Counted from the first letter of the stretch, positions 1 through 5,307 are shown. The stretch is 6,870 nucleotides of DNA from Chloroflexota bacterium (GCA_003650185.1 QMOF01000125.1:1-6870); one strand, 5' to 3'. Notes: generated by a model from the sequence alone, not told the origin. Numbers and translations: made by a program.

Positions 1-2
1 AG

Positions 3-485
3 AACGCCTGGCCCTGGACGGACATGGTCCGGGACAGCAACCTGCTGGTGCTCCGCTCCATGACCAAAGACTACTCGTTGGCTGGGCTCCGGCTCGGCTA
101 CGGCGTAGCCAGGGAGGATATCATCGAGACCCTGCGCCGTGTCTGCCCGCCGTGGAACGTCAACACCGTGGCCCAGGTAGCCGGAATGGCGGCCCTGGAG
201 CAGGACGAGTTCCTGGCCCGGAGCCGCGCCAGGGTGGCCAGGGGGAAAAGCTACCTGGTGCGCCAGTTGACCGACCTCGGTTTTCGCTGCCTGCCCAGCC
301 AGGCCAACTTCTTCCTGGTCGAGGCAGGCAACGCCACGGAGTTACGCCGACGCCTGCTGGCCAAAGGTGTTCTGGTGCGGGACTGCACTTCCTTCGGATT
401 GCCCCACCACATTCGCATTGCCCCCAGGAGCCTGCCAGAATGCCGGCAACTGGTCGCGGCCATCAAGACGCTGCAAGACGATTAG
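3..485 (+). CDS. PLP-dependent aminotransferase, HisC/CobD-like (3' part)
   Basis: This is the C-terminal 160 residues of a fold-type I pyridoxal-phosphate enzyme; the reading frame is open to the left edge, so the start lies outside the window. The segment LRSMTKDYSLAGLRLGYG carries the Schiff-base lysine (fragment residue 22) and the phosphate-binding Arg of GLRLGYG (residue 30). It is followed by PPWNVN, and near the end by HHIRIA, whose Arg (about residue 138) should bind the substrate carboxylate. This order is typical of histidinol-phosphate aminotransferase and of L-threonine-O-3-phosphate decarboxylase (CobD). The PPWNVN and RDCTSFGL stretches lean slightly towards CobD, but the fragment cannot decide between histidine and cobamide synthesis. 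The ATG at 24 is internal, not a start. The next gene is 113 bp downstream with its own candidate promoter. The family is secure and the substrate is open. Confidence 0.9.
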   Translation, partial: NAWPWTDMVRDSNLLVLRSMTKDYSLAGLRLGYGVAREDIIETLRRVCPPWNVNTVAQVAGMAALEQDEFLARSRARVARGKSYLVRQLTDLGFRCLPSQANFFLVEAGNATELRRRLLAKGVLVRDCTSFGLPHHIRIAPRSLPECRQLVAAIKTLQDD

Positions 486-486
486 C

Positions 487-515
487 TTTCCCGGGCCTTC
501 GTCTGCCATTATAAT
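487..515 (+). promoter_or_regulatory. candidate sigma70 promoter for the SDR gene
   Basis: A perfect TATAAT lies at 510-515, with TTTCCC (3 of 6 matches to TTGACA) at 487-492 and a 17-bp spacer. It sits in the short gap after the aminotransferase stop and would give a leader of about 75 nt before the GTG at 599. The -10 box is strong and the -35 box weak, so an activator may be needed. No start-site data; inferred from the boxes only. Confidence 0.4.
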
Positions 516-598
516 TGATACGTGTCTCTGGAGGTGCGGAGCAGGGAGGCACTCTCGTCTGTTGACCGCACGGAGTAACTGGCACAAGGAGGTATTGA

Positions 599-1357
599 GT
601 GAGTTCGCTTTTTGACCTGACTGACAGGGTGGCCATCGTGACCGGGGCAGGCAGAGGCATAGGCAAGGCCCTGGCCCTGGGGCTGGCGCAGGCCGGTGCC
701 AACGTCGCCGTCTCCGCTCGAACGGAGGCCGACATAGAGAAGACTGCAGAGGAGATACGCACCCTCGGCAGAAAGGCCATCGCCATTCCTGCCGACGTGC
801 AGGAGAGCGAGCAGGTGGATAGCATGGTGAAGCGCACCCTGGACGAGTTCGGGCGCATTGACATCCTGGTGAACAACGTCGGCGGCGGTCCCAGAAGGCC
901 GGTCATGAAGCAGAGCGAAAGGTTCTGGAACGCCATCATGCGGCTGAATCTGACCACGACGCTCCTTTGCAGCAAAGCAGTGGCCCCGACGATGATGGAG
1001 CAAGGCAAGGGCAGCATCATCAACGTTGCCTCGGCCATTGGACGGGGCAACATGCCCGAGTACTCGGCCTATGCCGTCTCCAAGGATGGGGTCATCAGCT
1101 TGACTGCCCGCCTGGCCCTGGAGTGGGTGGGGTACAATATACGGGTGAACGCCATAGCCCCCGGCTACGTGGCCACCGAGATGGCTGCCGAGTGGTTCAA
1201 GATCGACCAGGACCTGGCGGCCGAGCTGAAGAGGGTGCCCATGGGGCGACCGGCCAAGCCTGAAGAGATGGTGGGTGGGGTCATCTACTTTGCTTCTGAC
1301 GCTTCGACCTACGTCACCGGTAAGACACTCTACATCGATGGCGGCCTGTTCCATTAG
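599..1357 (+). CDS. SDR family NAD(P)-dependent oxidoreductase
   Basis: A complete 252-residue classical short-chain dehydrogenase/reductase, the usual length for FabG-like enzymes, expected to be a cytosolic tetramer that reduces or oxidises a carbonyl/alcohol with NAD(P)(H). Visible motifs in order: cofactor-binding TGAGRGIG (residues 15-22), ADV (about 65-67), NNVGG (92-96), catalytic Asn in LNL (117), catalytic Ser145 in NVAS, and YAVSK (Tyr158, Lys162). The APGYVATEM stretch (187-195) and C-terminal TGKTLYIDGG complete the fold. The start is GTG, chosen because AAGGAGGT (586-593) lies five bases upstream. Substrate cannot be read from sequence: 3-oxoacyl-ACP reductase, gluconate 5-dehydrogenase and other sugar or steroid dehydrogenases share these motifs. 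No fatty-acid synthesis genes lie next to it, so a dedicated FabG is not favoured. Confidence 0.95.
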   Translation: MSSLFDLTDRVAIVTGAGRGIGKALALGLAQAGANVAVSARTEADIEKTAEEIRTLGRKAIAIPADVQESEQVDSMVKRTLDEFGRIDILVNNVGGGPRRPVMKQSERFWNAIMRLNLTTTLLCSKAVAPTMMEQGKGSIINVASAIGRGNMPEYSAYAVSKDGVISLTARLALEWVGYNIRVNAIAPGYVATEMAAEWFKIDQDLAAELKRVPMGRPAKPEEMVGGVIYFASDASTYVTGKTLYIDGGLFH

Positions 1358-1394
1358 GTCCGATCGGTAAGAAAGCAGCACAATTGACGGAACA

Positions 1395-1457
1395 TGTAGG
1401 GACACGGCTTTGGCCCTGTCTGGCTTATGCCAGGCTACCTCAGCCCGGTACCCTACA
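1395..1457 (+). other. possible branched RNA structure downstream of the SDR gene
   Basis: TGTAGGG (1395-1401) is the exact reverse complement of CCCTACA (1451-1457). Between them lie two smaller hairpins: GACA.GG/CC.TGTC (about 1401-1420, one mismatch) and CTGGC-TTAT-GCCAG (1420-1433). Together they could form a three-way junction in the 3' untranslated region of the SDR transcript. No U-tract follows, so it is not a standard intrinsic terminator. It matches no riboswitch or small-RNA family I recognise, and the stems are short enough to be chance. Confidence 0.2.
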
Positions 1458-1509
1458 CTCCCAGGATTCCACCGACTAAATGTTGACAGTTACCCAACCG
1501 AACGGGGAC

Positions 1510-1538
1510 TTGACCTCCGTCAAATGTCGACTTATCAT
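1510..1538 (+). promoter_or_regulatory. candidate sigma70 promoter for the membrane kinase gene
   Basis: TTGACC (1510-1515) and TATCAT (1533-1538) are separated by exactly 17 bp and each matches consensus at 5 of 6 positions. Transcription would start near 1545, leaving a leader of about 70 nt before the ATG at 1615. It is the best-matched promoter pair in the window. A further TTGACA at 1483-1488 has no good -10 partner. Confidence 0.5.
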
Positions 1539-1614
1539 TCGTATTTGGCAAGGTCGCGAGGGACTACTCGCATGCCGCGCGGTATTCAGACATGAGCGCA
1601 GAGAGATTACTGGC

Positions 1615-2193
1615 ATGCATAGCAAAGTGAGGAGACGCCTGTTTCATATCGGCGCCTGCTCAGCTATCGCGTTGGCTGCGTCGTTCCTGCCCAGAGAAAC
1701 GCTGCTGCCGTCTTTGGGCACCGTGACGTTCCTCTTTCTTGCCTTCGAGTTCACCAGGCTCAGAGTCCCAGGGGTGAACGGATGGTTCTTCTCCTGTTTC
1801 GGGTCGCTGCTGCGCAAAGAGGAAGCGGTGCGCGTGACCACCTCCAGCTATGTGCTGGTGGCAGCGCTGGCCGTGTACCTGGCCTTTGGCAAAGACATTA
1901 CAGTGGCGTCGCTGGCTTTCCTGGCCATAGGGGACGTGGTCGCCGGAGTGGTTGGTGAGCGCATGGGTAGAACACCGCTCTCCGGCAAGGCACTGGAAGG
2001 GCACCTGGCATGCCTTGCCTCTTGCGTGGTTATCGGGCTCGTGCTTCGCTCTGCTGGTCTGGACATCGGGCTGGCCGTCATACTAGCAGGAGCCCTGGGT
2101 GCCACCGCCGGGCAGGCCGTGCCACATCCAGTGGATGACAATCTGACCCTACCTTTGCTGGCAGGAGTGGCTATGGCGGCCATGCCGCCATAG
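1615..2193 (+). CDS. SEC59/DGK1/VTE5-type membrane kinase (phytol/dolichol/diacylglycerol kinase-like)
   Basis: A 192-residue integral membrane protein with about six hydrophobic segments (roughly residues 11-26, 33-45, 78-92, 97-113, 130-146 and 150-168). It carries the signature of the CTP-dependent polyprenol/diacylglycerol kinase family: FEFTR (44-48), LLRKEE (65-70), GD (106-107), GVVGERMGRTPLSGK (111-125) with EG (128-129), and DDNLTLPLLAG (174-184). Such enzymes transfer phosphate to a lipid alcohol (dolichol, phytol, farnesol or diacylglycerol) at the membrane; which substrate is used here is not visible. The start at ATG 1615 gives an N-terminus of MHSKVRRRLFHIG, positively charged before the first membrane segment as the family expects, with a modest GAGAGA ribosome site at 1601-1606. 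The frame is open further up to 1480, but that extension is not hydrophobic or family-like and overlaps the candidate promoter. The last codons form half of a strong hairpin. Confidence 0.85.
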   Translation: MHSKVRRRLFHIGACSAIALAASFLPRETLLPSLGTVTFLFLAFEFTRLRVPGVNGWFFSCFGSLLRKEEAVRVTTSSYVLVAALAVYLAFGKDITVASLAFLAIGDVVAGVVGERMGRTPLSGKALEGHLACLASCVVIGLVLRSAGLDIGLAVILAGALGATAGQAVPHPVDDNLTLPLLAGVAMAAMPP

Positions 2194-2195
2194 CC
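2169..2195 (+). terminator. 12-bp perfect inverted repeat over the stop codon
   Basis: GGCTATGGCGGC (2169-2180) and GCCGCCATAGCC (2184-2195) are exact reverse complements around a CAT loop, and the TAG stop of the membrane kinase gene lies in the right arm. In RNA this is a very stable stem in the right place for a terminator or a 3'-end stabiliser. No T-tract follows (the next bases are CGGATTCAAGG), so it is not a canonical Rho-independent terminator. It is the strongest simple hairpin in the window. Confidence 0.5.
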
Positions 2196-2346
2196 CGGAT
2201 TCAAGGAAACGCGCACGAGCTTGTCCCCATCAGCCCTCTACACCCCCATCCACCACCCGCTCCACCGTCACCCCATGCCTGGATAGCATCGCCTGATAGC
2301 CCCTTGTAACCCCGCGCCGCTTTCGGTCTGGGAGCACGCTTAAGCA

Positions 2347-2391
2347 TTGACACCAGGAAGTAACCGGTCTTTAACAGCGGGGGTGTATAAT
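2347..2391 (+). promoter_or_regulatory. candidate promoter with 11-bp-spaced TAAC repeats
   Basis: A perfect TATAAT lies at 2386-2391 but has no -35 box at the right distance (ACCGGT at 2363-2368). In that place stand two direct repeats, TAACC (2361-2365) and TAACA (2372-2376), 11 bp apart and ending nine bases before the -10 box. That layout resembles promoters activated by OmpR/PhoB-type response regulators, where 11-bp direct repeats replace the -35 element. An alternative is TTGACA (2347-2352) with TTTAAC (2370-2375) at a 17-bp spacer; then the repeats would overlap the core promoter. Either would serve the TIM-barrel gene with a leader of about 125-140 nt. Confidence 0.4.
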
Positions 2392-2420
2392 TGTTTCAGG
2401 GGGTAGAAGCCCAGCGCAGC

Positions 2421-2465
2421 GCATCTGAGGCAGGGTAACCTGATGCTACCCGGACTGCCAGATGC
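2421..2465 (+). promoter_or_regulatory. long leader hairpin of the TIM-barrel mRNA
   Basis: The stem pairs GCATCTG (2421-2427) with CAGATGC (2459-2465), then GCA (2430-2432) with TGC (2456-2458), then GGGTA (2433-2437) with TACCC (2447-2451), closing a nine-base loop. That is 15 base pairs with small internal bulges, lying between the candidate -10 box and the start codon, so it would be in the 5' untranslated region. It could be a cis-regulatory RNA, an RNA-stabilising element or a protein site. No known riboswitch class is recognised, and no U-tract or anti-terminator partner is obvious. Confidence 0.4.
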
Positions 2466-2520
2466 ACGGGAGATACGGAGCCGATTACTGTGCTGTCTTG
2501 TCGGAAAGTGAGAAAGGGCA

Positions 2521-3651
2521 ATGAAGTACGCCATTTCGTCACACCAGGCAACGGTCTACAGCTTGACCTGCTTCGGCTATCTGCTCCTCAGATCGGGCTT
2601 CGAAAGGCTGAAGAGCAGGGTACACCTGCTTGAACGCATCGAGAGACAGTTCAACAGCCTTGCCCTCCAACTTGGAAGATCGATCCTTAACGCGAAACTG
2701 GTCGGTCCGCGGCTGTTTGACGCTGTCGAGCTTCACCTCACCGATCCGCGCATCTTTTACAACCCCATCGAGTGGAGAATCAATGAACGCATGATACGCC
2801 TGGTGACAGGGCCCATCTCTTCTTTTCACGCACACGTGGAGACCAATCCGTTCCTGAGAAAGTACGTGTTCAACCTGAGTGACGTGTCGCTCAGGACGAA
2901 AAAGGCCATAAGGAGCCAACTAGAGGTGGCATACAGAATAGTCACTGCCCACCCCGACCTCATAGTAACTGAGAACCCTTTGTTCGTTTTTCACGCTGGC
3001 ATCGCCAGGAGCGTCGAGGATAGGAAAAGGGCATTGGCCAGAACCAGAGAGAACATCGAATACATTGCCATTACCAACAACGAGTTGCATCAGAAGTACG
3101 GCGGTTCCAAGAGGATCATCCCGACCATTGAGAACAGCGCCAGAGACGAACTGTCCTTGTGCCAGACGGTGGAGGACTGGAGGCGCTCGGTAGAGGGCTA
3201 TGAGGACGAGGTCAAGCTTACCCTTGACTACGGCCACATCGAGACCGTGCCCGGTCAGAAGAATGAGCTGCTGAAGGCGTTGAAAGAGGGCAGGCTAGGC
3301 GATCTTATATTCGGCCTCCACTTGCACTACTCGCCCCTGGTTGGTAACCGGGCCGAGCATGCGCACGCCCCTCTGTCGATGATCCCGCAGGGCAAGCTCG
3401 AAGCAGTCCGGCACGACTTGAGGCATATCCTGGACACCACGGGCATCCGAAGGCAGGGCTGCATAACGCTGGAGATACCATCCAAGTATCCTCTCGACTA
3501 CATTCCGTCACTCCGCCACCTCAAGAAGGGGCTCTCGGCCGCCAGCAGGACGCTGAGATCCATCGGTCTGTTCGAATGGGACGCATTTCGCGGCGGCATG
3601 GAAGACCAGCTAGCTAGCCTGGAACTGGCCAGAGAGCTTGTACGGCCTTAG
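2521..3651 (+). CDS. xylose-isomerase-like TIM-barrel protein
   Basis: A 376-residue soluble protein that looks like the xylose isomerase-like/AP-endonuclease-2 TIM-barrel superfamily, whose members are sugar isomerases, epimerases, dehydratases or endonuclease IV using a divalent metal. Supporting strands and likely ligands: FDAVELHL (66-73), SFHAHV (101-106), IPTIENS with Glu204, LTLDYGHI with Asp236 and His239, GLHLHYS with His267/His269, HAHAPL (280-285) and ITLEIPSKY with Glu318. The Glu, Asp-x2-His, His, Glu order is what the family uses to hold metal; function for this protein is inference and substrate is unknown. Between the first strand (MKYAISSHQA) and the second there is a charged helical stretch of some 45 residues (22-65), longer than I would expect. 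The start is fixed by a TGA nine bases upstream; the ribosome site is weak (AAAGGG close to ATG), so translation may be controlled. It appears to be monocistronic. Confidence 0.7.
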   Translation: MKYAISSHQATVYSLTCFGYLLLRSGFERLKSRVHLLERIERQFNSLALQLGRSILNAKLVGPRLFDAVELHLTDPRIFYNPIEWRINERMIRLVTGPISSFHAHVETNPFLRKYVFNLSDVSLRTKKAIRSQLEVAYRIVTAHPDLIVTENPLFVFHAGIARSVEDRKRALARTRENIEYIAITNNELHQKYGGSKRIIPTIENSARDELSLCQTVEDWRRSVEGYEDEVKLTLDYGHIETVPGQKNELLKALKEGRLGDLIFGLHLHYSPLVGNRAEHAHAPLSMIPQGKLEAVRHDLRHILDTTGIRRQGCITLEIPSKYPLDYIPSLRHLKKGLSAASRTLRSIGLFEWDAFRGGMEDQLASLELARELVRP

Positions 3652-3829
3652 CGCCTCTTGAAGAACCCTATCGCTGCGAAGCAGGGCCAGCGGACAACGG
3701 AGCGTGGCCCACGTCGCCCTCAGGTAGAGAAAACCAAAGGGTGAACAACTCCGCAATCTGGCGAGTGCCACCGCGGGACCACTAAAGCTGCCCCCTTTCA
3801 ACCCCCACAGGTCCCCCTGCGGGTAATAC

Positions 3830-3876
3830 AACCTCCGGCAAACCCCGGCGTAACCGCAGTCAACCAGTCCTTGACC
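3830..3876 (+). repeat. helically phased AACC array A
   Basis: AACC begins at 3830, 3841, 3852 and 3862, and the variant GACC at 3873. The intervals are 11, 11, 10 and 11 bp, so every copy falls on the same face of the helix. The last four positions have the same intervals as array B, 420 bp further on, and the two share CGTAACC at the same place. On the minus strand the motif reads GGTT. Such spacing is typical of sites bound side by side by a protein that recognises direct repeats. Confidence 0.5.
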
Positions 3877-4163
3877 GACTATGTGGTAAGAATGTTCTGG
3901 AGTGTGTCGGCGCTCAATGAACGCGTACTGGGCCTGGAAGCCTCCGTGCAGCCAGGGACGGGCAAATCCCCGGTCTATCCTTTGCAGGAGAGATAGATCG
4001 ATCGATGGAATCAGGAGTGGAAGCCGCCCATGACGTTGACGCCTGGCCATCGTGCCCGGGATTCGACCGCCCTCCGACGCCATGACCGCCGGTAGCGGCA
4101 TCCTGCCCTGCGTCACCCTCAGGTTGCGGCGACAGCTCAAGAGCGCCCCGCTCTCAAAGTGAC

Positions 4164-4190
4164 GGGCACCAGGGCTTCGACCCCTGGCCC
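4164..4190 (+). repeat. GC-rich hairpin in the gene-poor region
   Basis: CCAGGG (4169-4174) pairs with CCCTGG (4182-4187), and GGG (4164-4166) with CCC (4188-4190) across a two-base CA bulge, around a seven-base loop. Neither strand has a T-tract next to it, so it is not a typical terminator. The GGCTTCGACCCC inside it resembles a tRNA T-arm, but the rest of a tRNA is absent. Confidence 0.35.
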
Positions 4191-4260
4191 ATCACTCTCA
4201 CGCCCGACGGCAAGAGCCGTGGCTGAATGACCGGGGTTGTCGGTTTGGTGAATTCTTCGC

Positions 4261-4318
4261 AACCACTGCGTAACCTTGCTTAACCATTGGTTAACCATGT
4301 AGATGTTACTCTTAAACC
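4261..4318 (+). repeat. helically phased AACC array B with TTAA-N7-TTAAC palindrome
   Basis: AACC begins at 4261, 4272, 4282 and 4293 (intervals 11, 10, 11) and again at 4315, two turns further. Positions 4280-4294 form a 15-base palindrome, TTAACCATTGGTTAA, which also reads as TTAA-N7-TTAAC, the spacing used by CtrA-type OmpR-family regulators. Array A has the same intervals with about two-thirds identity over the shared 39 bases. Array B lies about 210-265 bp upstream of the GYD gene, with no clear core promoter between, so which gene it controls, if any, is open. Confidence 0.5.
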
Positions 4319-4525
4319 AGGCGAGGCATTTTGCCCGGAGCATGAGGGCGTCACCTGGCACCGCAAGCGACCGCGCCCACGGATGGAGAGGGCAGCACAA
4401 CCTGTTGCACTGCGTCGTCCTTGTCCAAAGGGGAAACCGTGCCTGAGCGACCTCAGTGCGTCAAGGAACGTGAGCCTCAATGGCGTTGGCTAGATCCGCC
4501 GAAGCAGAGAAAGGAGGGGGTAACC

Positions 4526-4927
4526 ATGCAGACCTACATCATCCTGATGACCTTGACAGACCGGGGACTCAGGAACCTCAAGGAAGCCCCGGCACGAATC
4601 GACGCAGCCGTCAGAGCCCTCGAAGCGGATGGGGGCAGACTGCTCGGGTTCTACGCCGTCATGGGAGGTTATGACTACGTGGCTATCGCCGAGGTCCCCA
4701 ACGACGATGTCGCCTGGAGCCAAGCCCTAAGCTTGAACATGCTCGGCAACGTGAGAGCGATTGTACTAAAGGCCGCCCGCAGGGAGGAGTTCACTGAAAC
4801 GGTGAAGAGGATTCAGCCGCAAGTCTGGCATGCGGCGAAAGCGCAGGCCGCATCGGAGCACAAGCCGTTGCGGGAGTGGGTGGAGGAGGCAATCAGGGAA
4901 AGGCTGGAGAAAGCGAAGGGCGGTTAA
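4526..4927 (+). CDS. GYD domain protein with ribbon-helix-helix-like C-terminus
   Basis: A 133-residue soluble protein. Residues 1-96 look like a GYD domain (Pfam PF08734): MQTYIILMTLTDRGLRNLKE, then GGRLLGFYAVMGGYDYVAIAE with the name-giving Gly-Tyr-Asp at 48-50, and NVRAIVLKA before the end. GYD proteins form small alpha/beta folds of the dimeric ferredoxin-like kind and their function is unknown. Residues 98-128 (PQVWHAAKAQAASEHK followed by PLREWVEEAIRERLEK) resemble the helical half of MetJ/Arc/CopG or HicB-like ribbon-helix-helix proteins; no beta-strand arm is clearly present, so DNA binding is only a possibility. ATG 4526 is chosen because AAGGAGG (4511-4517) lies eight bases upstream and the GYD match begins there; the frame is open back to 4421 without a family match. 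It is transcribed alone and converges on the YGP-repeat gene. Confidence 0.85.
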   Translation: MQTYIILMTLTDRGLRNLKEAPARIDAAVRALEADGGRLLGFYAVMGGYDYVAIAEVPNDDVAWSQALSLNMLGNVRAIVLKAARREEFTETVKRIQPQVWHAAKAQAASEHKPLREWVEEAIRERLEKAKGG

Positions 4928-5037
4928 CGGTAGGGCAAGGACGCGTTCGATGCTCTCCGCCCACCGCCACTCTCGACCTGGCAGAGTACTGCAACTGCAG
5001 CCTGTTCTTGCCGAGGCCCGTGATCTCTGCCTGGTTG

Positions 5038-5307
5038 TCACGTCCAGGGCAAAGTTGTGGCCGGCCCATAGATGCAGTCATGCTCGATGTAGAACTGCGT
5101 GTCGCCCCCGGGGCCATAAAGGTGACCGTCAGCATCGGCGACATAATGTCGTGTGTATCCTGATGGGCCGTAAACGTACTGATCATAGAAGTAGTAGTCT
5201 GTCTCCCCACCAGGCCCGCAGATACGTCCGCGGAGAAGGTAGTAACCGGTGTACATTCCGGCCTTCTTCGAACCATCCGCACTCTTGCGCCTCAATAGCT
5301 TAAGCAT
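5038..5307 (-). CDS. small YGP-repeat protein, possibly 4-fold beta-flower-like
   Basis: An 89-residue protein made of short tandem repeats, each starting with an aromatic or Cys residue, then Gly-Pro: CGPGGETDYYF (30-40), YGPSGYTRHYV (46-56), YGPGGDTQFYI (64-74) and a last YGP (80-82). The period is 16-18 residues and each unit is compatible with a beta hairpin, rich in Tyr and Asp. The N-terminus (MLKLLRRKSADGSKKAG) is basic and not a clear signal peptide. Repeats of this look occur in small proteins annotated as 4-fold beta flower domains; I suggest that family with low certainty. The start at 5307 is chosen for GGAG seven bases upstream; an earlier in-frame ATG at 5385 adds residues without repeat character. 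A candidate promoter lies just upstream. It ends 110 bp from the stop of the convergent GYD gene. Function unknown. Confidence 0.7.
   Translation of the reverse strand: MLKLLRRKSADGSKKAGMYTGYYLLRGRICGPGGETDYYFYDQYVYGPSGYTRHYVADADGHLYGPGGDTQFYIEHDCIYGPATTLPWT

Larger units (their letters stand above)
2196..2520. other. intergenic region upstream of the TIM-barrel gene
   Basis: This gap of about 325 bp holds no gene. Its first half (2196-2340) is C-rich on the plus strand, with runs of CCC and CACC, and shows nothing I recognise. Its second half carries a candidate promoter with TAAC direct repeats (2347-2391) and a long leader hairpin (2421-2465), both listed separately. An in-frame TGA at 2509-2511 prevents the downstream gene from starting earlier. 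Confidence 0.6.
3652..4510. other. gene-poor region with phased repeats
   Basis: No protein family is recognisable in any frame across this stretch, which is unusually long for the window. A minus-strand frame is open from 4140 to 3610 (176 residues), but it runs into the end of the TIM-barrel gene, is rich in Arg, Leu and Gly, has no recognisable motif and no clear ribosome site. A second minus-strand frame (4400-4137) and a plus-strand frame (4287-4493) are equally anonymous. What does stand out are two arrays of AACC motifs (3830-3876 and 4261-4318), a hairpin at 4164-4190 and a short GATC-rich run (about 3995-4008). It may be a regulatory region, a decayed gene or a remnant of mobile DNA. 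No transposase, terminal inverted repeats or tRNA were found to support the last. Confidence 0.5.

Noticed and set aside
509..1405. A 298-residue minus-strand frame opposite the SDR gene
   Set aside because: It mirrors the codons of a certain SDR gene, is rich in His, Gly and Arg, and shows no family motif; a typical shadow in GC-rich DNA.
1480..1614. Earlier start for the membrane kinase gene
   Set aside because: The added 45 residues lack hydrophobic or family character and overlap the best promoter in the window; ATG 1615 gives the expected N-terminus.
3990..4010. GATC-rich run as a methylation or repeat element
   Set aside because: Only a few overlapping GATC/CGAT units; too short to be more than a chance microsatellite.
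3610..4140. A 176-residue minus-strand frame as a gene
   Set aside because: No recognisable motif, no convincing ribosome site and a 40-base overlap with the end of the TIM-barrel gene. Described as part of the gene-poor region rather than called.
4160..4195. tRNA T-arm-like GGCTTCGACCCC
   Set aside because: It is the loop side of a simple hairpin; no acceptor, D-arm or anticodon arm can be drawn around it.
3841..4296. Arrays A and B as ends of a transposon
   Set aside because: They are direct, not inverted, repeats with about two-thirds identity, and no transposase or target duplication is visible between them.
4137..4493. Short frames on both strands between array B and the GYD gene
   Set aside because: Composition and lack of motifs suggest chance. 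Similar peptides at arrays A and B on the minus strand (VKDWLTAVT and VNQWLSKVT) follow from the shared DNA repeat; a stop codon just before the first speaks against a coding explanation.
4421..4525. Earlier start for the GYD gene
   Set aside because: The strong Shine-Dalgarno sequence at 4511-4517 and the start of the family match both point to ATG 4526.
2359..5250. The 10-mer AGTAACCGGT at 2359-2368 and 5241-5250
   Set aside because: The second copy is inside the coding sequence of the YGP-repeat gene and has no phased partners; probably chance.
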